64,000 bases of DNA from NCBI GenBank assembly GCA_011009095.1, contig VTPC01090561.1, positions 116,751 through 180,750 of the forward strand. The letters are read 5' to 3'. The notes below the pieces were generated by a model that was not told where the DNA came from, made no database searches, and saw only the letters and a list, made by a program, of their open reading frames with translations. The position numbers and the translations under genes are program-made. The first letter of the stretch is position 1. The number at the start of each line of letters is the position of its first letter. Of this stretch, positions 1 to 12,230 are shown one piece after another. This DNA comes from Ignelater luminosus. Taxonomy: Eukaryota; Arthropoda; Insecta; Coleoptera; Elateridae.

Positions 1-3000
1 TAATTTTGCTAATATTTTACGGAAAATACATTATCCTTGTTGTATCCAAAGGTTTCAGAAAAGCCCCATTTACAAGAAATTATTCATAATATAAACACAT
101 ATACATCTCTGATATAAAGGTCAAAATCGTATTTTATAAAGTTTTTGCTCTCTTAAAAATTATATAACGTAAGAAGTTAATGATTAATTTTGGAATAAAC
201 CACAAGATAGAACATTTTAAAAGATGGGAATTTTTTAACAATTTAACTTAAGAACTATAACATTTTAATTTTGTGTGTAAAGTTATTTTTAGTTTATATG
301 TAATAAAAAATACCGTTATGTTTATCTACTGTTTCTTTTTATTTAATTAGTTCTGCACTTTTATTACCTTTTTTGATCACCACTTCTTTATTGTATTAAC
401 TCTAGTAATTTAGAACAAAAAAAAACTAGCAATAGATCTTTTATATTTATTATTAATTTAATATTAAAATTACAACGAGGTAGTACTCTAATATTCCACT
501 TCGTAACACGAAATACCTAAACTTATTAGTTAATATCATGGTTCTTGATAGCTGCAGTAGTACTTTCTTAGAAATCAAGAATTCCTCCAATAATAATTAA
601 TAACATCCCATAATGTGTTTGATAAAAGTTCTATTAGAATTTCAACATTTGAACTCTTAAAGTCAATAAATCGATTAGTTCTGGAACATAAAGGTGGACC
701 AATCGATGAACAATTCATGTTTTACATGCATGCTCTATACTACACAGTTTACGACTTGTTACAAACATGCGGGTAATAATATGTTGGTCATGGTTTAATA
801 AAGAAAAATGGAAAGTGATTAGTATTGTCCTTTCATGTAAAATTAATTCCCGTGAGAGAAATTTTTATTGTAGATTTTGGGAAGTGGTTTTTTTTCTATT
901 CTATTGTAAAGATTCAAGGAAGTGGCTTTTTAAATATTGTAGCTTACATTTGTGATAAATTTTAAGAATTTTCATTTTATCTAAATCTCTAAATATTTAT
1001 AACAGCTTAGAATGATTGCAATCTTGGAAAAGTGTGATAAGAGGTAGATAAGAATTATTTTCGGATTCAAAGTATTGAATCTTAACTTTTTATAATCTCA
1101 TTTCAGTTATAAAATTAAATCTCAATTTGTTAATTGTTTGAATATCTAAATAATTAATTTCCGCACTTGTCTTCTTAAAATCTATCATCACTCATCTAAT
1201 TACATACATAGCTTTCTCACAGTTATCATTACAATTTATCAAGTAATTTTTTGTTTTGAATAATAAATAGATACGTGCAGTTAATTAATAGATTTATTAG
1301 TACAATTATATAGAGAATTAAAGAAGCTAATCCATTTATACACACATTTTAAATTAAAACCTTTTATTTTAATTTTTTGTTTGTGACTGTAGCAACTAAC
1401 ATACTCCGTATGTTTAATTTTTTGTTATCTGTTTTATGTTAAGTCTTGTTCTAGATAAATTTTATAGCATTTATATTAAAATGTCTGCCTACTCAACTTG
1501 AAATTATGATACACGCTATCACCAAGATTTGGGTTTATCAGTTTTGTTGTATAATAGGGATGACTGACTGGGTGATTAACATAGTGACCTTTATTTTTAA
1601 TATTTGTTTTAGTAGTAGCTTGTAGAAAGTATCTACCCGGATAGTTGTATTGACATTGTTTTGTAAAGACCACGTTTCAAAAGGCAATCAGTGTATTGTT
1701 TTACAAATTGATTTAAGCGCTGTAATCTACTCCATTACGTAATTGGGAGGTATTAATTTAGTGGAAAATAGATACACACACTTAAAAAAAGAAGATTGCT
1801 GTATGTGAACTTAAAATTGCATAATTGCATGTAGTTGTAATTGAGTATTGCATTAGATAACTATAGTATTTTGGAATTCATAAATTACCTACCTATTGAA
1901 AACCAGTGAAAGTTGTATTTTTTACTTTTAGAATTCTTTCCTACCCTAATTACTATGAGTTTTAATTAATAGTTATTTTTATGGCAAACTTTTTTACTCT
2001 TTAATGATTTATGCAAGTAGGTTATTGATATAAAAATAATAAAAGTGCATAAGAATCTGTAGCATTTGGTATCACTATATAGTTAGTGGATTTTATACAG
2101 CTTGATATTCTTAGAATATTGAGGCATAGTTCAATAAATCTACAACAAAAGATACTTGATTCTACTAGTTAGTAGAGTAAACCCAAGACCGTAGCAGAAA
2201 CCCTTAAACCTGATCGATAAAAAGGGTAGAGAATCGTCTTTCAGATTTATATTAGATTAGACCCAAATCTACATCTGTCTCTTGAAATGCATTTTCTGCC
2301 CTTTTCATGCTTTCATATCCACAACTGAATGATGTCTGTTACTAGAAAATACAGTACCCAGTGTTCAGATGTTGGAAATAGTGCAACCATCTTCCACCCA
2401 AGATATTGAATTTTAAGGAACTATATAGATAAGGCAGTCATAAGTTTTCAGGTTATCCTTATTTTGTTGGCAACTATTTTACTTCCTTTACCCCATGATA
2501 AAGCTGCTACCAACCGGTTATACCTTGCCTTTGTACATGCAACGGAATTTTTAGTTTAGTTAGTTATCTATTCTCGAATTGTACTAATAACTTATTTTTG
2601 TAGGCTTATTTCTTTCTTAAGTTGCATTAATTTTAATTGAGTTTGAAACAATATTTCCAATACGAATTTAAGTAGGTGTTATTGTAAATGCTGTAGGTTC
2701 CCATCTTCAACCTTCACCTACCTGTTTGAGTTATTTAACACTACATAAAGGACCATTAACCTCCTCTCACTATTGAAATACTGAAATTCAGTTTAATGTT
2801 GTTATTGCAATCTAGAACGAAGCAAATATTTATTGTCTAAGTTTCATATTTTTTCTTGCTTTTTCATCATTTTGCCCAGATCTTTTATTCCGTTCGAGAT
2901 CTGTCTTCCTTCTTTGTTTTCCCCGATTGTTTTTATTTTTTTTTGGATTGTACCAAATGTCACAAGAATCAATCGATTTAGACCAGTCACCTACTAACTG

Positions 3001-6000
3001 AAATATTTTTACAATATCAATTACTTTTAAATTCTTTAAATCTACTGACACGACACGAATTTAGCTTTGAAATTTCTGCTCACCTACATCTTAACTACCT
3101 ATCAGTCTTCTTGAAGGTACTGATAATGAAATATGAAAGTAAGTCTGCTAGATTTGGTACCAAAGATGGATCGATTGATTGACAATCTTTGTTTCTTTGT
3201 TATTAATCAGTGTATAAGGGTTTGGCGTTTTTATCTTTTGCAGAATATTCAAAATCATCAGCTGTTAAAACCATATTTGAAAGTCTCAAAGCACTATTAT
3301 TGTAGAACAGGTTTGGACCTTAATAGATCTTAAATATAAAGTTGACCGTATTGTTACGAAAATGTCATAAAAGAACCAATTTCTGTATTGTATCTAAAGG
3401 ATATTCTTACAATCTAGTTCTTCAAGGGTATTAGTTAAATTTCTAAGCAAACTCGAAAATTAGCCATGAATATGATCATTGCCTAGACATGACATTAGAT
3501 AGCGAATACTAAAGTGATTAATATACATGAACTTGAAATCGATGTTGATCAAACTGGTTGCAAAGATGGAATATAAAGGCACATTTAAATTTGAAAGATA
3601 ATGATTATCACTGTTAATACTAATTAAAACACAGATTAAATAAGTCACTGACTCGCTGCTTTCGCAACTACCACCATGACGTCACGGATGAGAAGTTAAA
3701 CGACTGGAGAAGATTGTAGTAAATTTGAAAATTAGTTTTTTTTAATATGTTTGTTACTCTAAAGTCAATGTAATATGTATTAATATGAAATCTGACAAGT
3801 CATATGTTTTACTCGATGTAGAAAAGTATAATAACTGAATGTATTCACTATTTTTTTATAATCAACGTAGTTACTAAATCTTATCTTTTGCATTTTTAGA
3901 CGAATTATATTTATAATCTAATTCAACTGTTGCCAAATGTAACATTCACGTAAATAAAATAAGCCATGCATTATAGGGGCATTGGTTCATGAAAACTCAC
4001 CAATTCTACAAACAATAGACCTACATAAATAGAAAACTCGCGGTGCTCTACCCTCATATATGCTATTTATAATGATGTGAAAGTCATACATCTACTAAAT
4101 GAATATATTGCACTTTAGTTTCGCATAAAACTTAACAACGTAAATATCACGAAATTTCTACTTTTCGAAAGGAGTTTTAATGAAAGGTCTGATAATGAAG
4201 GTGAATGCGCAGTTGTGCATGTGCGAAAGTGGTTACTCTTTTCATATATATTTTAATGTCTCTTGGGGTATCGAGGTGATATTTTGAATTGCTTTTAATA
4301 ATCTTAATTCTTTTACAAGTTAAAAAAATTCATTCAATGCAAACTATTTGATTTTTGTATATCACACTTTGAAGATAATTTGCGTGGTATCCTGTTCCGA
4401 AAAAAACTAAATATAGACATTTAATTGCAACAAATAATTACTTGTCGTACCTGTTTTATTATAATTTATAATTATAAAACCTACACTTATTAATACATGC
4501 ATCTTTGCAACTTTTTTATTGCAACTACTCCGTTCTGCAAAATCAAGAAAATTAAAATAGAACTCCTACAACAATAAAATCATCGATGTGATAACAAACT
4601 TGTTTATCGTACGCTTCAGAGCATACCGCTCTGTTAAATTATTTGACAACCAATCAAAAGCTTCCAAGTAACCGGTACCAGAACGTTCTATTCATAGAGC
4701 GACTTTAAAATCATCAAAATTGTTTTAGAAAAAGTTTGATGTTAGTTTTTTCATGGTTTGTTGAATGCACTGGTTTTTGTGTTTGATATAATAAACGAAA
4801 TTAACTAATAAATAATGGCTATGATTAGTTGAAGATATTAAAATTATTCCAGAGAGGTGAATTAATATTTTGTTTATTCATTATTATTATGAACTCTGTA
4901 CTCTTTTTTCTTAATTTCTTTCGTATAAACCGGTTCATAAAGGCACACCGAATATGTTTACAATTTGTGGGGAATATCAGCAAATAAGACTTCTCAAAAC
5001 ATCTATCTTGTAATTTTTTAACTCTTTAAAACGTTTTGGATATGTCTGAAATTAGTTTTTTTCCAGTAGATGTTATTCTGCTCTTTACAAGATCTCAATT
5101 TCAGTTCTGATATAAAACCCATTTTTTTTCTAATTCTTCTGATTAGTTATATCAACACAGAGATTATTCAATCTTTGTGTAGATAACACGCTTAACATCT
5201 TTCTCTTATTTCATTTCTTTGCGTAGAATCTCATTTAATATACGCAGAGGCTTACTTCAGAGAACCTGCTCCACATGCTCTATATATGTAGCATATTTTG
5301 ATGCCATTTTCCATTATTGTTCTTCTTAACAAACGTCCACTATTCAATTTCTCCGAATTTCAACTACTTTTTTACATGAACTAGCTCACGGCTAGTAATG
5401 CCTTCTATTGGCAGCCAAGAATGGTTTATAAGTAATTATCCTCCATGTAAATAAAATTGGTGTCTTACCATTTAGACGCTCTATGTACAACCAAATTGAT
5501 ATTGGTTTAGTTAATCAAGCGTTGTGGTGACAACTATTTAATTAAGTACTAGGTATATAGATCAAGTTGCTATAGTGTTGCAAGGTGAAGAAAGGTGAGT
5601 TTAAGTAATTTTAAAAGTTGTGAAGTTCTCCCTGACATTGTGAAATTTTTGGTACCTCCACTCAAATAAAGTCAATGTCTTTTCACGTTTGCAATTTGAA
5701 TTGTTTTCCTGCACTACCTACAGTACAAAAACGATTAAAAATAGAATGTGTCCCACCTTGATGGAATTCAAAACAACGCCTAAAAATCCAAATTAATAGG
5801 TTCAAACAAACTAAGCGCCGTTAATGTCATCTGCAAGAAAGACAGAGGATGTGAGGTAACTGCAACAAATTGATGATTGATAATATAATTTAAATACCAT
5901 TGTATGTTTTATATAAACCAATAAGTGTTGGTATTAAAAACGATAATAAACGATTATATGGCGGTTTTACTATCACCAGGATATTTGATTTAAATGAGAA

Positions 6001-7110
6001 TGATATTCAATTTAAAAAAATGTCATAGCAGTCCTCTCTGTACGATGAACAGTTATAAATCATAGTTGTGGGTGTGTGATGGTTTAAATATTATTATAAA
6101 TATAACAATAACTAATTCTCTAAAGCATGCTGCAACACCAATTCTACATAATCTTGAAATTTCATCATTGGGTGTAGGAATTGTACTTTATCAATACGAC
6201 TTGCATTCTCATTTAATTGTAATCCTTTTTATGTGCATGTAAAGTTTATAAAACTTATGCATACATGTATGAGGGTTTTTATTACTAGATACGAGTAAGC
6301 TCTAGATACCAGAATACGAGAAAGTGGTATCACATTATCAAGAATACCTTGACCTGTTTTGCAATACTGTGAAATGATAATTTTAATTAGTAAAGATGGG
6401 AGTATTGAAGAAAAAAGATAATTCTTAATTGTGAATGTTTATTGAAACGCTTGGGGCGTATCTTACATATATTTCGTTTATAAACGTATTGATAGAGGTC
6501 AAGGAAGACAATATCAAAAATTAAACTTGAAATTTACGTACAATCTTATATTAATATTTATTGTATAAGAGATTCAGTGAATTGAAAAAGAATGTTTTCA
6601 TATTTTATGACAAAAGGGGGAAACATAGAAACTGACGTAAGAGACTTTTCTTCGAGACGTTGTTTTTCACAATTAATCCATTTTATCATTGTTTTCTTAG
6701 CGACTTTATTTACTATAGTTTGCGTGAAATGTTAAGCTTTTTGTGACAAAATAAATTTTATGTGCGCATAAAAATAAATAAAAATTCTGCAAATATAAAA
6801 AATAAATCACAACCATAATTATTGTTACTAACGTCCTGGTGATGGTAATTATCGATACAATACGTTTATGATGGCACATAGCTTGTAATAATAAATTAAA
6901 AAGTTGTTTCAGTATATGTTGCTTCAGCCATGAAAATAACAATGTGTTTACACCTACATAGAACGATTGCATCAGTTTCAATTTAATAATTCAGCTCGGT
7001 ATTGCAAAATAAGCAAACGACGCCATTCGCGGAAAAAGTTTTAATGCAAACATACGCCCTATAGACGTAGAATTACCCATACGTTTTATGTTTTGTGTTA
7101 CATCTTTATA
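1..7110. other. AT-rich non-coding stretch, no recognisable gene
   Basis: No open frame here exceeds about 90 codons and none of the translations resembles a known family. A perfect CRE-type palindrome TGACGTCA lies at 3677-3684. At 3137-3240 a GTAAGT donor-like and a TTTTGCAG acceptor-like sequence face each other on the plus strand (see findings). Otherwise I see only A- and T-runs and simple AT-rich sequence, consistent with intergenic or intronic DNA. Confidence 0.6.
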
Positions 7111-7132
7111 TACAGGGTGTCTCTGTCTCTAA
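7111..7132 (+). repeat. Transposon-terminus-like motif (TACAGGGTGTC)
   Basis: The sequence TATACAGGGTGTCTCTG stands out from the AT-rich surroundings. TACAGGGTGTC-type ends are common at insect DNA transposons, with TA as the target. No matching inverted copy was found nearby, so this is at best one end of a decayed element. It could be unrelated to the transposase fossil 2.2 kb downstream. Confidence 0.3.
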
Positions 7133-9290
7133 GAGAACAGAACTAAACTAAACTCAACAGACATATGAATGGTGATGAGTACGATTGATTTCTTTTTCAA
7201 TCTCACTGTGTAGTAGTGGTGTGACGAAATATTATTAATATTATAGTATGAATAGTATGAATTAAAGAAGTGTCACTTACTTTCTAATAGTTTATGTATA
7301 ATAATAATAAAAAAAAGCAAAACATTAAAGTTCTCACTACTGTTCAGTAATGATGTTGTATTTTAACATTTTATTGGTTAGTTACATAAATATTAATTAA
7401 ATTGAATGACAGATATTGTTTGACAATTACATTCATTTTAATTATTATATATTGATTACACCGTGAGAGCGAAGAAGATAGCACTAGCCAAGTCACATGA
7501 ATACTAACGAATTGTCTTTTTCTTTCATTGGGGTTATTTAAACACATCTTCACAAATAGAAGATTTCGAAGAAGCAAAATCATTTACCAAAATTCGTACA
7601 CGTTTTGAAGCCTCGAACATTCTATTCACAATAACAGATAAGCAATTCGTAGCTCTCATTGCAATGTTTTAAATAGTTTAATACTGTCTTTATATTACAT
7701 ATAATGTAAGAAGAAATTTCCTAAAAGGATTCGTAAGTTTCCACCTTGAATTCTAACGATTTGTTTCTATTGTAATAGATATACAATTGAGTTTGTATTG
7801 TACACAAGTATTGATTATGGTAAAACTTAAATATTGATAAAAAAGTCTTTTCTTCTGCTGTAAAGTTTATTTTTTAACTTCAAGGTATGAATGCAATACG
7901 TATATTATGATACAATTATATTCTTGTTTAAATATATACTATAGCAAAAAAATAACAATGAAGAGATAATAAGAAAATGTAACTAATATTTGATAACGAA
8001 AAAGAAAGGTATGCTGTAAATCAACCAAATAATAGCTTTGTTGTTGAACTGTGAGTACATTAAATAAAGTAAAAACAAACGAATGTCTGAAAGCATATGC
8101 AATTATTGAAGGTGGTTGTTACAATCTATACATAATACTACTTCGAGTTTTTGTTTTCAACTGAAAAAACTCCCCCCAAATGTACTAACTTATTTATATA
8201 AATTTGTGAACACCAACAGAACAACAGTTAAACGAAAAAACTATAAGAAAAATATTTTATCAACTTGTATGGAATCTTCATTTTCCAGATGATTTTTCTA
8301 ATACTCTTGACAAAATATCATAAAATAGTTTTGTAAAGAATAAGTTTTAAAATGGTTCCAAAGTTCAAAAAATTGTAGGTATAGCTATTTTATCAACAGC
8401 ACTTAATATACAACGTTCTAGAAAAACTTTATTTCACTTATATTAGTTATCTTTTTTTTTATTATAATTAAGAAATTTGTTATCTTGACACTTGTATAAG
8501 TAAGTAGCTAATTTTAATGTGTTAGAATAATAATTAAATATAATTGGATACACCCACAAAACTTGGAAAATTACTACAAAAATATAACTAAATATTTCTC
8601 TGCCATAGTATATTTAAATTGGAGCAATTAAAATTTTACTTTTAAACTACTTTAAATCTATTTAGGTACATTAAAATATAACTTTCAACTTTAATTTCAA
8701 GATGTGATTTACATAAGGAGTAGAAAGCTCTGTCAAATTCCTATGGTATAGTATGTAAGTTTTATTCCCAATTATGTTCAAATTGTGCATTATGTGTAGA
8801 GAATAAACAAGTTATTGCATCATTATCATTGCATGGTACTGATTATTGAAAGAAATATGCTTGATTTTAAGTTTCCCTTTTTCAAGGCTGTTTACATTGT
8901 ATTTTGACTCGAATAACATGAAAATATCACTGTGAAATATTAAAAACATAAAATAATATTAGTATGAAAATTTCAAACTAAAACTATAAATTCAAATTAG
9001 AAATAACCTTAGGTTTATATAGAATTATCAACCGTTTGAATTTGCTGATTGCGGTTACATTCTCTTTGGTATTACTATGTGGTGAGACTAAATTTTCTTA
9101 TTACTTATTTCATAAAAGACAGTTCATATATCAACATTTATTAACCTATATATACTTTTCTATTATTTCTGAATCTTTTGTTGTTTTCTCTCATTGGACT
9201 TCATACCCACAGAACCGCCTACTATTTATAACGGTGTCCTATTTTGACTTGAGGATTTGTTTTTTTTTGTTTTGAACATAACCCATAATT
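7133..9290. other. AT-rich non-coding stretch, nothing recognised
   Basis: Only short open frames are present (up to about 79 codons, rich in Phe, Leu and Ile), as expected by chance in this base composition. No repeat, RNA gene or conserved motif was recognised. Confidence 0.6.
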
Positions 9291-9310
9291 TCTAGAAAGT
9301 TTTCAGTTTA

Positions 9311-9566
9311 TCAAATTGTATCAAATACAGTATCTGACAAATTTTCCCATCTCCCAGCTCTTATTGCAGAATCTCGAATTACATTTTTGCATATTTGCTG
9401 CTCTATTCCAGCAATAAATCGACAAATGTTATCCTTGAGATCGCTGATCGATCGCGGGTTGTTCGTCCAAATCATCAAAAGAAAAGGTCTAGAAGCGTTA
9501 AATCCCACGATCTTGCCGGCCAAATGATTTCCCCATTTCGAAAAATGGCATGATCAGGTAACATGA
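9311..9566 (-). pseudogene. C-terminal fragment of a Tc1/mariner-superfamily transposase
   Basis: On the minus strand one frame reads ...FRNGEIIWPARSWDLTLLD, close to the WPARSCDLTPLDFFLWG block that carries the third catalytic Asp of many insect IS630/Tc1/mariner-type transposases. A second frame (stop at 9311) continues NNPRSISDLKDNICRFIAGI and ends GRWENLSDTVFDTI, matching the usual tail of that family (NNPRTI.DLK..I, then GGHLSDIVFHT). The frame change falls just after LTLLDLFF, where roughly ten residues of the expected sequence are missing. The N-terminal DNA-binding domain and the first two catalytic residues are absent, so this is a 3' remnant. It lies immediately downstream (plus-strand sense) of nothing recognisable and just left of a LINE fossil on the same strand. 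The family assignment rests on remembered motif similarity, not on a search. Confidence 0.7.
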
Positions 9567-9695
9567 TCCGCAATAAAAAGATTGCTTCTCTAATATAGAC
9601 TATAAAAAGTTTTTTTAGACAGTTAGACAATAACGCTACACACTTTTAGAAAAATATTAGTATACTCTTGCATTTAAATCCAGTTTATTTCAAGG

Positions 9696-10565
9696 AAGTT
9701 ATAATAATTAATAATAATAATGATAATGGTTTATTCAGCTTAATGCTGTTGTGGATTAAACCATGGATAAACTTAATTGATATTATAGCACGTCAAGTTT
9801 TTAAATCTACAATATTGAATATAAGCAATAGCTCATTATGATTTGATTTACGTTCAACCTTTTTGATTTGGGTAACACATCAAGCATACGAAGGATCCCA
9901 GACTAAAGCGCCATATTTAGGTTTGGATTTCACAAATGTATAATATAAGGTAAGTAAGGTTCCTGTTTGATAGATAAAAAGGAGTTTCTTATAATGAAAC
10001 AAAAGATATGTAGTGGCATCCTGTACTATATGATTTATATGTCAAATTTGGTGTTAAGTTAAAGACCAGTATCTCTGATCGTAGAACAATGCTGAAACAC
10101 ACGATTATTAACGGAATAATCGAACTGAGTTGGAATGCCTTTACGATGATGAGATACTACTTTGCATTTGAATACATTTAGAGAGAAATGGTTTTCCTGG
10201 CATCAGGAAGATACTACAACTAAATATCGTTGTATTGACTCACAATCGTGCAGCGTAGTTATTTCAGAATTTATATTTTAAAATCATGGGCATATAGTCA
10301 GACATACTCAGCTATTTTCGGCAAGTCATTTATAAATAATACAAAAAGTAAGGATGCTAGGTTAGAACGCTGTGGGACATCTCGAGAAGATATGATCTAA
10401 ATAATGCTACAAGCATGTCAGAAAATCCCGGGTTCTGTAATTTACAAAGAAGGATTAAGTGGCTTACCTTGTTAAAGGCTTTACTCAAATTAGTATACAC
10501 GCAGTCGACTTGGTCACGTTAAGAATATATGGGGTTGTGAATGTCAATTAAGGCCTTGTGGCCTA
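9696..10565 (-). mobile_element. Decayed LINE (CR1/Jockey-like) with reverse-transcriptase remnant
   Basis: Read on the minus strand, the reverse-transcriptase blocks appear in order. Motif A reads VYTNLSKAFNKVSH (about 10459-10501; consensus YTDFSKAFDKV). Motif B reads SRDVPQRSNLASLLFVLFIN (about 10325-10387; consensus SGVPQGSxLGPLLF). The catalytic box reads LYAHDFKI (about 10274-10297; consensus LYADDLKI). Distal blocks include IRDTGLKLNTK and ALVWDPSYA followed by CVTQIKKVERK (about 9843-9913), as in CR1/Jockey-type elements. The Asp of motif A is now Asn and YADD is now YAHD. Stops and frame changes are scattered throughout, so it is an old, dead copy. The 3' end on the minus strand is a TTTATT... 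segment followed by an AAT/ATT-type simple-repeat tail at 9700-9728, typical of LINE integration. The endonuclease and ORF1 were not seen, so the copy is 5'-truncated. Confidence 0.85.
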
Positions 10566-12040
10566 ATTTGTGAACATGGAAAATACGAGTCATAGTTGTA
10601 AGGAGAATAGAAAATTCTGTAAACCAAAGAAACAAAAGAAACTACTTTAGGAAAAGTGTAAACAATATCTTATCTTGGCGCAAAATAACTGTAGAAAATT
10701 GAAATTAATAAGAAATAAATACAATAGGATCAAAGTAGCCCAAAAGAGATATTGTACCATATGAACTTGTTTGGTGTAAAATTTAAATCTACCCGTTAAA
10801 AATATGTCGAAAACGACAACGTAAACAAAATAAGTCACTAATATTCTATCTGCTGATTGGCATAACTGAGCAAACCTCTAACAAATTATCTTTGGGCTTG
10901 TGATGTAAAGGTTGGATCAAACCTTACGGGTCTACTTTCATCCGCTTCAAACCTGCAGAAGCGAACTGGTCCAATTTGTCCCTGGAGTCTGTGGGTATCT
11001 TGGCTCTTGACTCCTAAAATTACACTTTCATTCCAAATTCAAGAGACGTAATGGTTCGCAAATAAAATATATTCCGCTGTAGGTAAATGATTGAATAGTA
11101 AATGCCGTGACAATCAGTCATTGGAAAGCACTGGTTTAAACAGTTGAAGTTAGTTAGTTTAAAATTTTTATTTAAAAAAAATGAAAGGATTTTGCGGTAA
11201 AGCAAATTTTGACTGGCCTCTGTTAAACACACACCATGCTGGAACGAGCGTGCCGTTAATTTATTACAGTTGATACTATCATAGAAGGCAATCCTTTAAA
11301 GACATAATTTTACAAAAAGTATTTGCTAGTAATCTTTAAGTTAGCTAAGCATATTAGATTCTGTGTAATTCCAAATAAATAAAATTGTGAATTTTTAAAG
11401 AATAAAATAAAAGTTAGGTTTTTTTGTTACGGTTCCTTCCGACCAAGAATCTAAATGTTCTACCATAAATTATTTTTAACCTGGTTGTTAAAAGATTGCG
11501 CATTGATCCTATACATTCTTAAGTGGCTCGTAAAAAGTCAATTTTAGAAAATGAGGAACGCACAATACAAAAATTTAAGTTTGTTATCAAAAGCAGCTCA
11601 ATGGAGCATAAATTGATTTTGTCTCAACTTAAAAGGAATGCTAACTAGTAGAAAGTTATTTTGTTTTTCACAGCACTATAATATAAAATTCTGAGTAATT
11701 ATTAATTGAATTAATCTGTATGCAACTCAATTTTTTGGTAGTTCTAGGATGTAGTATGTATATTATTTAGTGTTACCGCGAAATCGCCAAGATACTATGA
11801 CCTTCTATATTTAAGTAAAAATCTGTTTATAAATAGACTTGGAATTGAAAACGAAACCTTTAGTTAGGTGATCGTGATCATCATAGTACACGTGTTTGTA
11901 TATCCGTTTTTTAATCCTGTATGACGTAAATAATTTTCCAGCGACTGCTAGAAATAAACAAGAAGTTGGGGAACGTGCTAATTCAATGAAAACTCCAATT
12001 TATGTTTGTATATAGAGATACATTATTGCTATTATTGCAT
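10566..12040. other. AT-rich non-coding stretch
   Basis: The short open frames on the minus strand at 10647-10838 and 11020-11232 look like chance frames. The part immediately right of 10565 may include further upstream LINE sequence too decayed to read. Nothing else was recognised. Confidence 0.55.
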
Positions 12041-12230
12041 GGTCAATGGTGGAAGGGGCCGGAAGGTAAGCTCTAGGTTACATAACCTGCCGTGTGACCG
12101 TACAGAACACCGAAGACCTTGACCGTGGCAATGCAGAGAATAGTCCGTTCATACTGAATGTACCCAAAAAACAGTAGTTTTTCTGCATTGAAAATACTAT
12201 TCGCTGGTCAAGGAAATGATCCACGTAATT
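12041..12230. other. GC-richer island, unidentified
   Basis: This stretch is clearly less AT-rich than its surroundings. It contains GGGGCCGGAAGGTAAGCTC, which looks like an exon end followed by a strong GTAAGC splice donor on the plus strand. No long open frame was found on either strand. It could be a non-coding first exon or a piece of an unrecognised transposon. Confidence 0.25.

Noticed and set aside
3677-3684. TGACGTCA as a functional CRE
   Set aside because: A perfect palindrome, but isolated, with no gene or promoter recognised nearby; an 8-bp site is expected by chance at times.
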